From Nemertoderma westbladi (Eukaryota; Xenacoelomorpha; Nemertodermatida; Nemertodermatidae): DNA of 45,000 nucleotides. Positions 1 to 11,749 of this stretch are shown here, piece by piece (the first letter of the stretch is position 1; each line of letters opens with the position of its first letter). Position numbers and translations under genes: made by a program. The DNA lies in the NCBI GenBank assembly GCA_032718475.1, contig JAUCBJ010003667.1, positions 1-45,000 on the forward strand. The letters run 5' to 3'. Below the pieces are notes generated by a model. That model had not been told where the DNA came from. It saw only the letters and a program-made list of their open reading frames with translations, and did no database searches.

Positions 1-411
1 CTTCACACTACTGCGCACTGATCTGCCGACCGTCACTGAATTTGATCATATATAAGGAGGATCGCAACTGACACATGTAGGGATTATGAAATAGCATTTA
101 ATTCACACAAAAACCACTATAATGTAAGTTGCAGTTGCTACCGGTAAACCTGTTCCTCTAACCTTTAGTAATCAAAGAGATTGAGGGTTTTATGATTATT
201 CATCGGTATTCTCCAAATATATCAGCAATATATACCAACATAACACAGTAACACCAATTAATAACAGAATCAAATAATGCGGTGAACAGTCAGTATGTGT
301 AGTTGAATCGTGTTGCGTGATGCCGCGATGTGGCGGTGTGCTGCGTGTTAATAGTTTTACGTTCCTTTGATCAAAGCCATCTGATGTTTCTGAGGTTTAG
401 GTCAAAGTCTG

Positions 412-956
412 TGTGACGGGATCCAGGAAGGATCCCGGTTTATCCGGTTGTTTAGTTCACGCGTCCCCGCCGTGTGTATGAAAGGTAAAAGGAGTTTGTG
501 TCGTTCGTCGTATATAATAACTGATATAGATATAGGGTATATAGATATAGGTATATGGATAATGTTGTCGTATACAGAAGGCGGGATACGGTAATTAAAA
601 GTCCCGGTCCTTCCCTAGCTAAACTAACAACCTAACTAGCACCAATATGACACTGAGATACTGAACTGAAATGATTACTGCCAACTGGCTATATTGCACG
701 GTTGGCCTTGTTACTCTACCTAATCGATGCCTTTCCCCCCTCTGATTGGTTGATACCCTTGTTGGCGCCCTTTGGAGTGTTTCCGTTCACTCCACCTGTT
801 CTCTCTGGGTTAGGGGTTTGGCCCCTGACCCTCATTGTGTTTCTCCTTCCCATTTTGTTTGGGTGACACGAGTTGGTGATTACCCAATCTCGTGGCCCCC
901 AATATTGTTTATCGGCTTAACTTTATGGGGTGTTAGCGGGATTGAATAAGCTAACA
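412..956 (-). mobile_element. Solo LTR inserted in the BEL-1 LTR, with 5-bp TSD gtctg
   Basis: Comparison with the intact LTR at 11750-12559 defines the insertion exactly. It is 545 bp, starts TGTGACGGG, ends GCTAACA, and is flanked by gtctg at 407-411 and 957-961. TG...CA ends, a 5-bp duplication and no internal region make it a solo LTR. It is clearly related to the LTR at 27226-27834, sharing the ends, a GTTTAGTTCACGCG-like block, a 'ccccaatattg' block and 'aactttatgggg' near the right end. Minus orientation is inferred from that copy's polypurine tract. Confidence 0.9.
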
Positions 957-1192
957 GTCTGAAACTTCCACAGAAGTACAGAAGAATCCTAAGCCGGTGT
1001 TCTGGGCTTAGAAAGATACACACTGACTGAATTGCGTGAGTTTCTGCAGGCGCTGTCCAACACAAAGCGAAAATCGCTCTGATTGGCTGAGCCGAACAAA
1101 GAACAAAGAAAAGCTCCACGTCGACATATCAGCTGATAGATGTCGTCATCTGAACTACACTGTATTATGAGTATTTTGGCATATTGCGGCAT

Positions 1193-1355
1193 AAAAATGG
1201 CTTGTTATTTCCGCTAAAGTACACATACAGAAAAATGGCTTTTTTTGTCCACTAAAACACCTACACAGTAAGAAAATTGCTTTTTATGTCCGTTAAAACA
1301 CCTAAAGAGTACTTTGCGGGGAAAATGACTAGTTATATCCGCAAAAGCCTTTATA
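1193..1355 (-). repeat. Imperfect tandem units at the start of the BEL-1 LTR
   Basis: Four degenerate units of roughly 40 bp follow one another. Each has an aaaatggctt-like start, then a T-rich stretch, tccgctaaa-like bases and acacctacacag-like bases. The same units occur in the right LTR (about 12400-12559). In the element's sense they lie at the very start of U3, where repeated enhancer blocks are common; a regulatory role is inference. Confidence 0.6.
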
Positions 1356-1433
1356 CCGCTCCCAGAAAATGGTATTTAATTCTATAAAATATAAAAAATC
1401 ACAGTTTCTAAAATATAAAAATACTCTAAACAG

Positions 1434-2995
1434 TTAGTCCTTCTTACGCGAACGGCGTTTACGCAGTTTTTTGAGGCTAGCAAGAGTCCTTTTCTCTTTG
1501 GGGCGAGCCACTTTACTAGGAGGGCTATAACTCCTGGGTGAAGGGTGCAATACAATTGCATCGGAAGGTTTAGGATGACGGTCGGTGTATCTGCCGGTCG
1601 AGGTACTCAGTTGGTCGGTATCAACCTCAGTGGAACGAGGTCGAACAACCTTCAGAGCGCGTTTCAAGACACCAGCTCTTACTGGTCCCTGACGATTCGT
1701 TTGCACAAGAGCGGTAGGTGGACCAGGTGTAGTGAGAAATTTCCTCGGTTTGATGGTTCTTTCCGACTCGAGTTCTCGGGCTCTGTCGAAATCGATATGC
1801 TTCTCCTCGAGCTGATTTTCCTCCGCTTGTCGTTGGAAGCATTCGTCTAAAACTCGTTTAGAGAGTAGGGTCGTCCAAGTTCGATATCTTCTTAGAGATT
1901 CTGGATTTCCCGATCGAACTGATATAAAGCTAATTCGTTTACCACTTGGACTTGTTGCTGCAATTTACGTTTTTCTAAGCAATCGTAGGTTCCTTTTCCC
2001 ATCTTTTATAGAATAGTGTCTAACGCGTGCGTACAATTTTCTCCTCCACTTCGGTGACAGATTATATCGGGTTAAACAGGGACGATTATACGGTTGAATG
2101 GCGATATTAGGTGTCCGCGTCCCAATCCGGCTAGATAAGATGGGCGAATATCTAGGGAGCGCACAACCGGAGTGCCACCGACTAATTTTTTCGGGTAACA
2201 CTAGATCTTTGAACAGTGAGTGCAGTTCAGGAGGATCCGTCATACTATTAGGATCAAGAGTCTGAGGTCTCACCAGGGAATGAGGAGGTCTGACCGAGTA
2301 TTCCGGAACTCCGATCATGGGTTTATTTAAGGATCGTTTGAGTCGAGTGAGCGTAGGTGATACATCGAACAAGTTTCGCTCGAAACTCCCATAAATATAG
2401 CGAGTAAAACTGTGTTTAGCGCAACGTCTCTGCGGATGTTTGTCTTTCCGTTTGTTGGTTGGGTCTAGGGCATTCATCGTAATAATACCAAAGACGCACG
2501 TCTTGTAGGGGAAACGCTGGTGATCTTTCTCCAGTTTTACAACGTCTCTCTCAAGAATTCCAAATATACGTTGAAGTCACTGCGTTTATCCGGTTCTTTA
2601 ACGTCTTCTCTTTCGAGTTGGTTTCGAATAGAATTTTCGTGTTCGATTCTCAGTTTATTGTTCCGACTCCGCTGGGTATGATATTTAAATAGAACCATTT
2701 CCCTTTCGGTGTCTACATCGTCCGTATCGTGTAAATCGATAGGATGACCAGTAGTTAAGAAGTCCATATATGTACCATTATGATGCGTGTAGCGAGCGGT
2801 GAATTTTCTATAGTCCAATTCACGCGTGAGTTGTTCCTTGGACATTGGCGGTTCGATATAAGGCCATCGTCCTCCGTAGTAGTTGGTCTAGCGTCGCCGC
2901 GTATTAAACTATCAACAAAAGCTTGCAGTGGTAGGGTATATCGCTCCCTGATACCAAGATCATCTTCTATCAACTCAGTCATAGCTGCTATATGA
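1434..2995 (-). pseudogene. Degenerate, unrecognised coding region near the 3' end of BEL-1
   Basis: Open stretches on the minus strand overlap or abut in all three frames: 2755-2982 (75 codons), 2537-2845 (102), 1965-2477 (170) and 1434-1706 (90). The order runs from an acidic N-terminal piece through a charged middle to a very basic tail rich in K and R. This looks like one gene of about 500 codons broken by several frameshifts. The position, between pol remains and the 3' LTR, is where some BEL elements carry env or an accessory ORF, but no signal peptide, membrane segment or known motif was seen. It could also be the gag of an inserted element. Function is not assigned. Confidence 0.35.
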
Positions 2996-2999
2996 GTTT

Positions 3000-4687
3000 A
3001 TCGATATTATAATTAATCATAATTAGGCTAGCGGTCGTTGCTGCCTACCCCTCAATGCCCCCGGACAGCGCAAGATCCTCAGCGCTGATGCACTGCCGCC
3101 GCTGGGCTTATCGCCAACATAGTAGCTGCATAACGACAACAACAACCAGCGCGAGTCAACCCACTGTCCGTCCCAAGGGCTAAGATTTACTTCAGGTTCT
3201 TACTGCAGAGTTAGGGCTACTTTCACATTTGTGACTCGCTACTGTAAACACACTTTAGTAGTAACATTCACCTATAAACGCACAAATTCCACACAACTGT
3301 CACAAACCGCACACATTCGGGCCATTTGTCCATTAGTCAAGTGCCTTCCAGAATGCCACGTTATTATTGGGTATCCTTGGATACTAGCAGTGTGCTATTT
3401 ATTCCTTATGCTATTCAATGGGGCAAGCCTTGATTGTTCTTTTAACTCACTTCTAATTCTAGCGTAGTTGTTGCCATGGTGACATTATGGAAAGCTAGCG
3501 TTAGAATTAGGGTAATTCCCATGCATACAGATCTGGGATGCTATTTAATAGTAATTCTTTAATTGTCAATATCTCCCTTATACATGATTTTATGAATTTT
3601 ATCGGCTATTGACTATATATTGGAGATTCTCGCACAATAATACACTTAATAGGGTGAATCTCCGCTCCCATGATCTATTAATTAATGGAATTTTGGGAAT
3701 GTTATAAATTGTATAAAATGACAATTTATCAAATTCATTAAAAGATATGAATTTAAATTTATTCCCGTAAATTTTATTATTTAATATTAAATAGACACAA
3801 TTTTATTCCAGAGCATGTCTGGGGACTAGGATCCTGAATTCTAGGAAATTTGTCCTTTTAACAGTATCGGTAAGTGCTACGATATCTTAATCGACTAGAA
3901 TTTTAAAGGATCTAAATTTTAACAGATTTTGATTTATAGATTTTCTAGAGTTAACTTGTAAGTATTTACTCTATTGTATTTGTTTGACAGATTTTATAAA
4001 TATTAATAGTTAATATTTAAGATGGGCACCGGTTTATTCCAGAACATGTCTGGGGACGTTAACCACTGATTCTAGAATTTTGTCTTTCAAGTATATCGGT
4101 GGGTGCCGCGATATCTTAATCGACTAGAATTACAGATGGTCAAAGGGTTTAACAGATTTATTTTGCATTTTACGCTACTGTTAAAGGGACATCACGCTAC
4201 TATATGTATTATTTAATATACGGTATGAGAGCAATATCGCAAGAAGCAATGTCAGTGAGAAGAGGCAAGTCGTTTCCAAGGTCTACCCAGAGCTTGGTTT
4301 AGCTGAGACACGAGGATCTGAACTTTGCATTCCTAATACTCTACTTACCAATAATACTTGAATATAGTAGGAGCTTTATTGTACTTTAATAAGTACGGAC
4401 ATTTCATCTTACTGTAGTCACGTATTTATAATATGATACGGACAGTAAGGAAAGAGAAAAAGAATTATTTCTCGCCGTTGCACTAAAGATATAATATAAT
4501 ATAAGTAAGTAAATAATAAACACTAATATATATTGCACTAATCTACTAAATAATCGCTAAAATAACATTCTACTAAATAAAATTAAAGAAAACGATTATA
4601 ATAAAATTACATAATAATACATACATAAATATAAAATAATAAAAACAAATATAAAATAATATAGTCACACACCCACTCCAGACGCTG
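3000..4687. other. AT-rich non-coding stretch inside BEL-1
   Basis: No credible ORF on either strand. This is the place where integrase would be expected, and it looks like replacement or decayed DNA. The part at 4480-4680 is nearly pure A/T. A pair of direct repeats lies at 3802-3902 and 4033-4131. Confidence 0.6.
3802..4131. repeat. Two direct copies of a ~100-bp sequence, 231 bp apart
   Basis: Copies at 3802-3902 and 4033-4131 share tttattccaga, catgtctggggac, a ctagaattttgtc-like block, atatcgg, and end with gatatcttaatcgactagaa. Between them is AT-rich DNA that includes a run of ATTT/TTAA words. Origin unknown. Confidence 0.75.
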
Positions 4688-7600
4688 TTACGTTGGGGAG
4701 TCCCTAGATGTTTGTTGGATTAGGGAGGTGGTCGTGGGAAGAGTATCTTGCCTTCCATAGTTTCCGGACAGTTCTCGGTCTCTTTCCAGTAAACATAAAC
4801 GACCAACTGGGCGATTGAGTTGTTGTGTTTCGAATACAATTCCAGGTTTCCTCTTCGTCCTGGAATAGTGACGATAGAAACATCGCTTCAAATACACGAC
4901 GGCCTTACAAAGCCGATTCCAGGATCTATAGTGGTCCATCGCTCCCGGCAGGAGAGGTGAGATTCCCTGCGAGACGTCTGGTGTTCCAGATCTCCAGTCT
5001 CTCTCTCTGATCTCCACAACAGATCGGTTCGCGGTGGGGGAGTTTAGATCCACGGCGTCGTCCCTGGAAATGTGTAGTACAGACAGATCTAGCACGGGTT
5101 TAAATAACCTTGATTTACTCGTCCGGGTTTTAGGTTTGACTTTCTCCGCTCCCTTGGCTTGTCTAATCTCAGACGTGGTAAGATGGTGAGGCCATTCATC
5201 TTCTTTACTTAGGAAGTCGGGTCCACCTAACCAGTCTGGAGTATCTGTCAGTTCTTGAGGAGTTGCTCTTCTGGAAGCGATGTCGGCTAGATTAATCGTC
5301 TCGGGGCAATGTCTCCATTGATCTACATTAGAGTTAATATCGTCATTACCTGAGGAGTATGGTGTTCCCTCAGTTGTGGTCGTCTCTCCCTCACTGATGT
5401 CTTCTTCCCATTCACTCTCCTGATGGACCTGATCTTTGGGTAGCCTTTCTAGGAGTGTCCTACAGGAAGGTCCAGTGAGATACCAACCTACTCTTGTTCT
5501 TCCCGCATAGGTTTGCAATGGTTGCGGTTGAGCAGGCCGTTTCTCCAATGTCTCAAGCGCCTCATGCGCATTTTGGCCAATGAGTATTTATACTCCAGGG
5601 TAGTCTGTGTTGAATCTAGGTATCTTATGCTGCTGGGTGAAATCGTCCTCATCCCAGTTATAAGGTTCCACTTGGCTGGTAGCGAAGTTCTTTATCGCCA
5701 CCATTTTTACTGACCTTATGCTGTGTTCTCCTAGTTCATCCTGGGGGGTGGACAACGCGCCTACATAATAATCTGTAGTTACTGTAGATTTCCAAACCTG
5801 CATAATTCCTGACATGTTCAACTTAGTTCGGAACTTGGGTTGTCCAGCAAAGATGTCTTCGGCTAGTTCTTTGTCGATGAATGTTCCTGTGCTGCCGGAG
5901 TCAAGGAGGGTGTTCACTATATAGCTCTTTTTTAACCCGTGGACTCTCAACTGCACTATGGGAAATTCCCGGATTCCTACATTGGAAGTTGGCACTTTCC
6001 AAGATGGTTGTCGGTCTGGAATAGTTAGGGGGAGCTCACTATCAGTTTCAGTCTCATATGTAAGTGCTCGACACACTGCGGTGTTTATTAGATAACAGGA
6101 TTCGTTTTCGTCGGAGAATTCATCCGTGTAGAATCCTTCCATCTCAGAACTGCGGTCAGTGTCGTTCACATCACTGAATTGGACATGTAGTTCGGGCTCA
6201 CTTACCTGACTCGTGCGGGTTCTTTCAAATTCTGTGTGCAGCAAGATATGATGTTTCGCGCCACACTTAGCACACCTAGCATCTGAGTAACAGGTCTGCC
6301 GTTGGTGTCCTCGTCTGAGACAATTATAACACAACCGCTTATCCCACATGACATCACGTCTATCCTTTAGGGATTTCTTTAAGAATTCATCACTCCCACT
6401 CAAGCGATGGGGCCCGTCACACAATACACATTTGGGCTTGATGTTACTTACCTTAACCTGTGCTGTGTGGTGCACACTTGTTCTTTCCTCGGGCTTTCTT
6501 CCATGAATTATTTTAGGAGATGTAGGAGAAGTTGTTGTTACCTGTTCTCTCCTGTCACTGGTTCGAGACTTAAATTTACTTACGTCTTTAGGTACTTTGT
6601 TGACATAATAAGATCTTTCGGTGTCTTTCCCGCTGTTCTCCTCGTGGGAGGTTTGGTCTTTGCCGTCGTCTGTATAACACACTGGTGTTACCTTTCCCCT
6701 AGAAACGGAATTTTCACTTACCTCACTTTCAGGAGTCTTCTCTCTAGACTGTTTTAGGAGTTCTAATCTTACCTCTCGGTTTAAGAATGACAGAAGGTCC
6801 GTCATGGTTGGATCTCTATGTTGTTGGTCCATCAAATAGAGAACCTTTTTGTCCCAGCGAGTACCTACTTCACTCTTTGGCAAAGCTGATGCTAAGGCTC
6901 CTACAACCATAGAATTCTGGTATTCATGAGACTTACCCAACCAGTCTAGTTGTCTACAGATCTCCTGAATCTCATCGGAAAACTCTATAATCCCGCTGCT
7001 AAGGAACTTTCGGGGTGCTACCAATTTTGCATACAAATACCTAGCTATGTTTGTCCTATTACCATACCTGATGTTTAGTGTATCCCAAACTTGTCTTAAT
7101 CCATCTGGATGTCCAATAAACTTTAACGCCATTAACTTGGGAGATCCTTCCAAGCACTCGATGAGGAATCTAAGTTTCTCTCCGTTAGATAGCACAGAGT
7201 TCTGTATGTTATCTTTATAATATTCATTAAAAGGTAACCATTTCATCTCATCTCCATTGAACTTGACGATCTCTCCCACCTTTACCGCTTGACAGGCTTC
7301 TGTTCTAGCCATTTGACGCGTAAAACTTTCTTGGGCCATCGTATTATTTAATATCGAGTTATCGGTATATAAATTTCTCGGATTAGGATCAGATCTATAT
7401 GGAATATCATTGTCAACAGGTTTATAATTACCCTTAATAGGGTTTACTATAGGAGTTTCTACTTCACTAGCAGTGTAGATGCGTGTAAGCTCCACACCTT
7501 GCGCATGAAATACTTCAGACCTAACAGGTTGACACATTGTTACAGGGTGTGGTGGTATACCCTTTTGTATATTTACTAATTTATCGCGTTCTAACGCAAT

Positions 7601-8332
7601 ATTCTGCTGCACTTCTTGCAACTCTAACCTACTTTCCCTTACTGTTCCCTTGAATTGTTGAACAGTCTCCTGCATCTGCCCGAGCAGGAGATTCATCCCC
7701 CGCCGCCCCTCATCCACCCACTCGACCTCCGAAGCGGGAGCCGCCAACACAGTAGCAGGAAGATGAGGGACAACGGGCGACAAATCGTTGATATTTCGCT
7801 CGGAGTCCAGGACAGGAACTGTCTCAGGGGCTGTTCTGCTGGGCACAGGTAGTTTAGTGCTGTCCAAAGGGAATTTAAAGTTGGGTTCTGGAAGTACAGG
7901 GATCTCTATCACAGAGGGGGTAGCTTCGAGAACAGGCCTAATTATTTCAGGCTCATCTACTATAGTAGGGAGTCTTTCTACTCTAATAATTTGGTCTGTG
8001 GGTTCTGTACTACCTAAGTCTGTGCTAGCTAGTTGCCTTCTCACAGCTGGGGGCAAATCATGCAATTTCTGACGGTGGGGCATTCTTCTACGCCTGCTGG
8101 GACGAGATCTATTTCCTCCGCCTTCAGGATCTGTTGTATCGCCTTCATCCGATGATGTAAAGCCCTGTCGCTTGGGGGTGGATTGACTTATCATCTGCCA
8201 CTGAGTAGCTGTTCTCTGTTTATCTATACGTTTTTTCTTTACTTGTTCTTCTTGGACCCTAGCGATGCGGCTGCTTTCATCAAATTTAGCTTGGTTCGCA
8301 GCTAACATTTCCGCATCTAATGCGTCCAACAC
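4688..8332 (-). pseudogene. BEL-1 gag-protease polyprotein with RT deleted and pol tail truncated
   Basis: One frame runs from 8332 to 4688, broken only by a TAA at 5588. Residues about 350-530 are a DUF1759-type gag/capsid domain. Cysteine-histidine knuckles follow at about 636 (CVLCDGPH), 669 (CYNCLRRGH) and 689 (CAKCGAKHH). The aspartic protease lies at about 800-900 with an intact LLDSGSTGTFID motif. After the TAA the protease tail continues (LIGQNAHEALETLE, GRTRVGWYLTGP). The frame then passes through an acidic linker straight to VDQWRHCP...NLADIASR, the end of RNase H. RT and most of RNase H are therefore missing without loss of frame. The tail of about 200 residues resembles the region before BEL integrase but is degraded (LSGNYGRQD...LIQQTSRDSPT) and stops before the catalytic core. 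The start at 8332 is a GTG set by the ORF limit; translation probably entered from the upstream gag frame. Confidence 0.8.
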
Positions 8333-9303
8333 AAACTTGGCTCCTTCACTATTAGGGCGAAGTCCAGCCAGCCGTCTCCGTCTCCTACAAATCGTTGATA
8401 GTCCGACAGATAGATGTCAATAGCGTCCTTCTTCTGAGGTTTCTCTAATGTAACCTCGCTTTCCACCTGAGAAAAGGCAGCGTCTGTTGATTCTCCATGG
8501 GTCGAGCGCTCAGTTAGCTGAATTTTCCACTGGGTCGTTCCTTGAACCTTGAGACTCACCCGTTAGAACCAAGTCTTGACGGCAACTTGCAACGACGTGT
8601 CTTGGGTTCTCTTCGAAGCTTCCTCAAAGGCTGATAGGAGGAGTCTGATTCTTAGGATTCTTACTCGAACTTGATAAAGCAGCTCTCCCTGCTCTTGAGG
8701 TCCTTGGTGTTGTTGAAACAGTTGTTCCTCTAATCACTCCAAAGAGCTGAAGAATCCCTGTACATATCCTGCTGCTGACCTCTTCCATACAGCTGGATCA
8801 CTAGTGTCCTTTGTCACTCCCATCCTGTATAAGTCCTCCCAGGCAGCTTCCGATAAGTTAAACGGGAGTCCGGGTCCGGGAAAGTTCCATTGCGTCTCGA
8901 CAATAGACTTCAGTTCCACCCTTGTGTATCCCGCATAACTGTCCTTGGTCGATCGCTTACTTCTCGCCCAATCGATTTGGTGTTCCTCCACCGCAATCAA
9001 TACCCTAGTGAGTATGGCTGCAGGAAGAATGAGAAGTGGATCCGAATAAACCGCATCTGCCATCCTTGCTCCGCGCTCGGGTGTCAACTCTACAGTATCT
9101 GAACTACTGGAGCTATCGGGCCGCTGAGAAATAAGTTCTCGGCTCGGGTGTTGCTGCTGTTTAACAACTGCTTCTTGGTCCCGCTTGACTTGAGCCCGAG
9201 TGCCTATGATAGACCTACGGTGTTTGACTAGCCTAGGGTCTGATACTACTACTGGAGGGATGACCTTTCTTACAGTAGGAGGTGAGTTGAACTTCGGTCT
9301 CAA
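8317..9303 (-). pseudogene. BEL-1 gag N-terminal region, two in-frame stops
   Basis: A single frame begins at an ATG at 9303 and runs to 8317, interrupted by TGA at 8734 and TAA near 8561. It encodes a basic, proline-rich start (MRPKFNSPPTVRK), a serine run and TPERGARMADAV. A helical domain follows (residues about 90-189) containing AWEDLYRMG and VWKRSAAGYVQG. It then passes into the main gag-protease ORF by an overlap of about 16 bp in another frame. It sits exactly where the start of a BEL gag should be, but I do not recognise a named domain in it. The lesions make this copy unable to give a full-length Gag. Confidence 0.6.
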
Positions 9304-9439
9304 ATGTTCCGCACTCCTATCTGGATCACAGATGGTTGTATCTAGGAGACTGTCTGACAGGTTTTGCTTTGTGTCAGATATGTTTGTTTATACAGTTGAA
9401 TGCCTACTGCTAGAACTACAGTTAAAGCAAGTCTAGTAA

Positions 9440-11749
9440 TTCAGTATCAACTATAAGCCTAGTAATTAATTACCGATATCGTTACTCAGTGTAACGTGAT
9501 ATATATACACAATATATTAGAATACCGGTATACACTTATAGTATATATATAAGTATTATTACAGACTAGGTTTGTCACAGAATACCGGTATATAATTTCA
9601 GCACAAATATATATAAATATATAATAAGCCTATCGTGAATACCGGTATACAACTTACACTTATAGTATATAAGTATAATTATAAACTAGAATTAATTACA
9701 GAACACCGGTATATAATTTCAGCTCAAATTTATAGAAATAAATTTAATAAGCCTATTGTAAATACCAGTATGTCAATTATTTTAGAATAATTGAATTTCT
9801 GAATTTTAGGGGTTACTTGGTTACTTTACTTTACTTTATTACCGTTATTTAAGCAGTAGTCCAACTGATATTAAGACCTAATTGATGTATAACAGGCTTA
9901 CTATTTTATAAATCGATTTGAGTTGATTTATAATATATATACCCGTATAATGGGTTTTTGTCAATGTTTGAAATAAATGTTATTATTTCTGGTAAGGAGT
10001 CACTTCACAGAAGCTAAACGCTCTCAGTGGAGTGCTACTTATTGTATTGGACACTAAAACAAATAATTATACTTGCCTAAGTTACTTATTACTACAAATT
10101 ACGTACAATTAAGGGGTGAGATTACAATCTCTAAATAAACACAAAAATTACATGTACGAATTTTTAGGGTTAATTTTACAGGGAATCTACAAACCAGCCT
10201 AACAAGGAGTTAGAATATCTGGTTATTACAAATGGACAAGATACTACAGTATTTGAAAATAATAAAGCAGTAGTAAATATATTGCGTTGTCTAGATAGGA
10301 AAATACCACCGTCTGACGACTTATAGCCATAGCGCTATAAGTACTACGTTATGTACCCGGAGTGTTCCTACCTAGAAGTTAATTACCGCAGCCTACTATA
10401 GCTAACGTGCCTATTAACCACTTTACAACACAAATATACTGCCTACACACTAATTACCTTTGGAAAGCACTGTACACTAAACCCTAAATTAGGTACAAGT
10501 ACTTATACAACAAATAACCAGCAGTTAAAAATACTTGTACAGCTAAGAGAACCACGGTATCTGCCGGAGTGACCAGAGCATAAAATCACCAGTCTTTACC
10601 TACGCCAAACAGTCCTGATGTAGTACCGGGGTTAATTTAACTATAACGGTATGCATAACAAGCACAATTACTCTAGGAATAAACTTGGGGGTATGTATGT
10701 TGCGAATAATCGCATAAACTCTGAATAATAAATATTACGCTACCCATACAGACTACACAAACAAAATACAAACCAAACGCTGGCAGACTACTATCAAGCC
10801 TAAATAAACTACAGTATATGCAGACTCCGAAATGGTTAGTTAGTATGCGTTCTAACCGAGTAGTACGACTTATTCTTTCGGGGGGGATTTACCTTACAGC
10901 ACTGGATGCCCCCACGTTCCTAACTAGTACTTTATTGGACATACACTCTACACACACTGCAATCTCTTCAGACCTAACAACAGCCAGACAACAATCCAGC
11001 CTACAAATTATTTATACAATCTGAGCAGGCTTACACGCCTTCTGCTCAATATTAACTTACAAATAAATAAAACTGACAGAAATAAGTAAAATCCCAATAA
11101 AAATCAGGCATCCCCGATTAAATATCAATACCTACCGGTATATAATTATAAAAATCGAATAATACTGCTGTACCTGTAAGTACCGGTTCGGGCAGTTGGG
11201 CAGTTAGGCCTACAGCTTACCGTTCTACCGGTACCTTCGAATTTATTGCCTACGTGCAATAAAGAATCTAAAAATCTATTATTGTTCTTACCAGAACAAT
11301 AGACAAAATATTTATTGCCTACGCTGCAATCAGGAGTTAAAACTATTAATGTTCGCGCTTTAAGACCTTTAGCAGTTTAACCTGCTAATTTTAATTGTCT
11401 TTTTGTATTTGTATATCAATTATTTAATGTACTGAAGGTACATCAGCCGAAGCCAGCCTGTGCGCGACCATTCACCCACAGTTAAGGGAGACTGGATTCG
11501 GATGCTTTGATAGTGATTGCAGTGTAGACCTACTGTATTATTTGATTGATCGTTAATATATAATCTCTAATAATATTATTCACTTTTGGGGAAATATTAA
11601 CAGTTCCTTTAGGACGTGGCGCTTTAAGTATAAAAAAGAGTTATGACTTATACTCATCACAACTGGATGGCTACTGAGTTTCGTAAAAAGCGCATTCTTT
11701 AGGAGATGCTTTATTAACCTTCACACTACTTCACACGACTTCACACTAG
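9440..11749. other. Long AT-rich leader of BEL-1, no gene seen
   Basis: About 2.3 kb between the gag start and the 5' LTR contain no convincing ORF. The sequence is rich in A/T with scattered ACCGGTAT words and a tandem duplication at 9521-9770. The exact LTR/leader border is unclear: a TG at 11707 is one candidate LTR edge, and a short (acttcacac)-like repeat runs 11719-11758. No clear tRNA primer-binding site was found. Confidence 0.55.
9521..9770. repeat. Tandem duplication, ~120-bp unit carrying ACCGGTAT words
   Basis: Units start at 9521 and 9638, and a third partial one at 9761, each with aatacc-ggta or a close variant. Shared blocks include acttatagtata, a second accggtatataatttcag inside each unit, and aataagcctat before the next unit. 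Confidence 0.75.

Larger units (their letters stand above)
1..1355 (-). repeat. 3' LTR of BEL-1 (left copy, interrupted by a solo LTR)
   Basis: Bases 2-411 and 957-1355 match 11750-12559 almost base for base; 412-956 is foreign. In transcription sense (minus strand) the LTR begins TATAAAGGC here and TGTAAAGGC in the right copy, so the usual TG has mutated to TA in this one. Just inside the element lies the purine-rich gggagcgg (minus strand of 1356-1363), a plausible but imperfect polypurine tract. The window opens inside this LTR. Confidence 0.85.

Noticed and set aside
989-1192. 67-codon ORF conserved in both BEL-1 LTRs (also 12193-12396)
   Set aside because: The whole LTRs are almost identical, so conservation is not evidence of selection; no domain and no codon signal.
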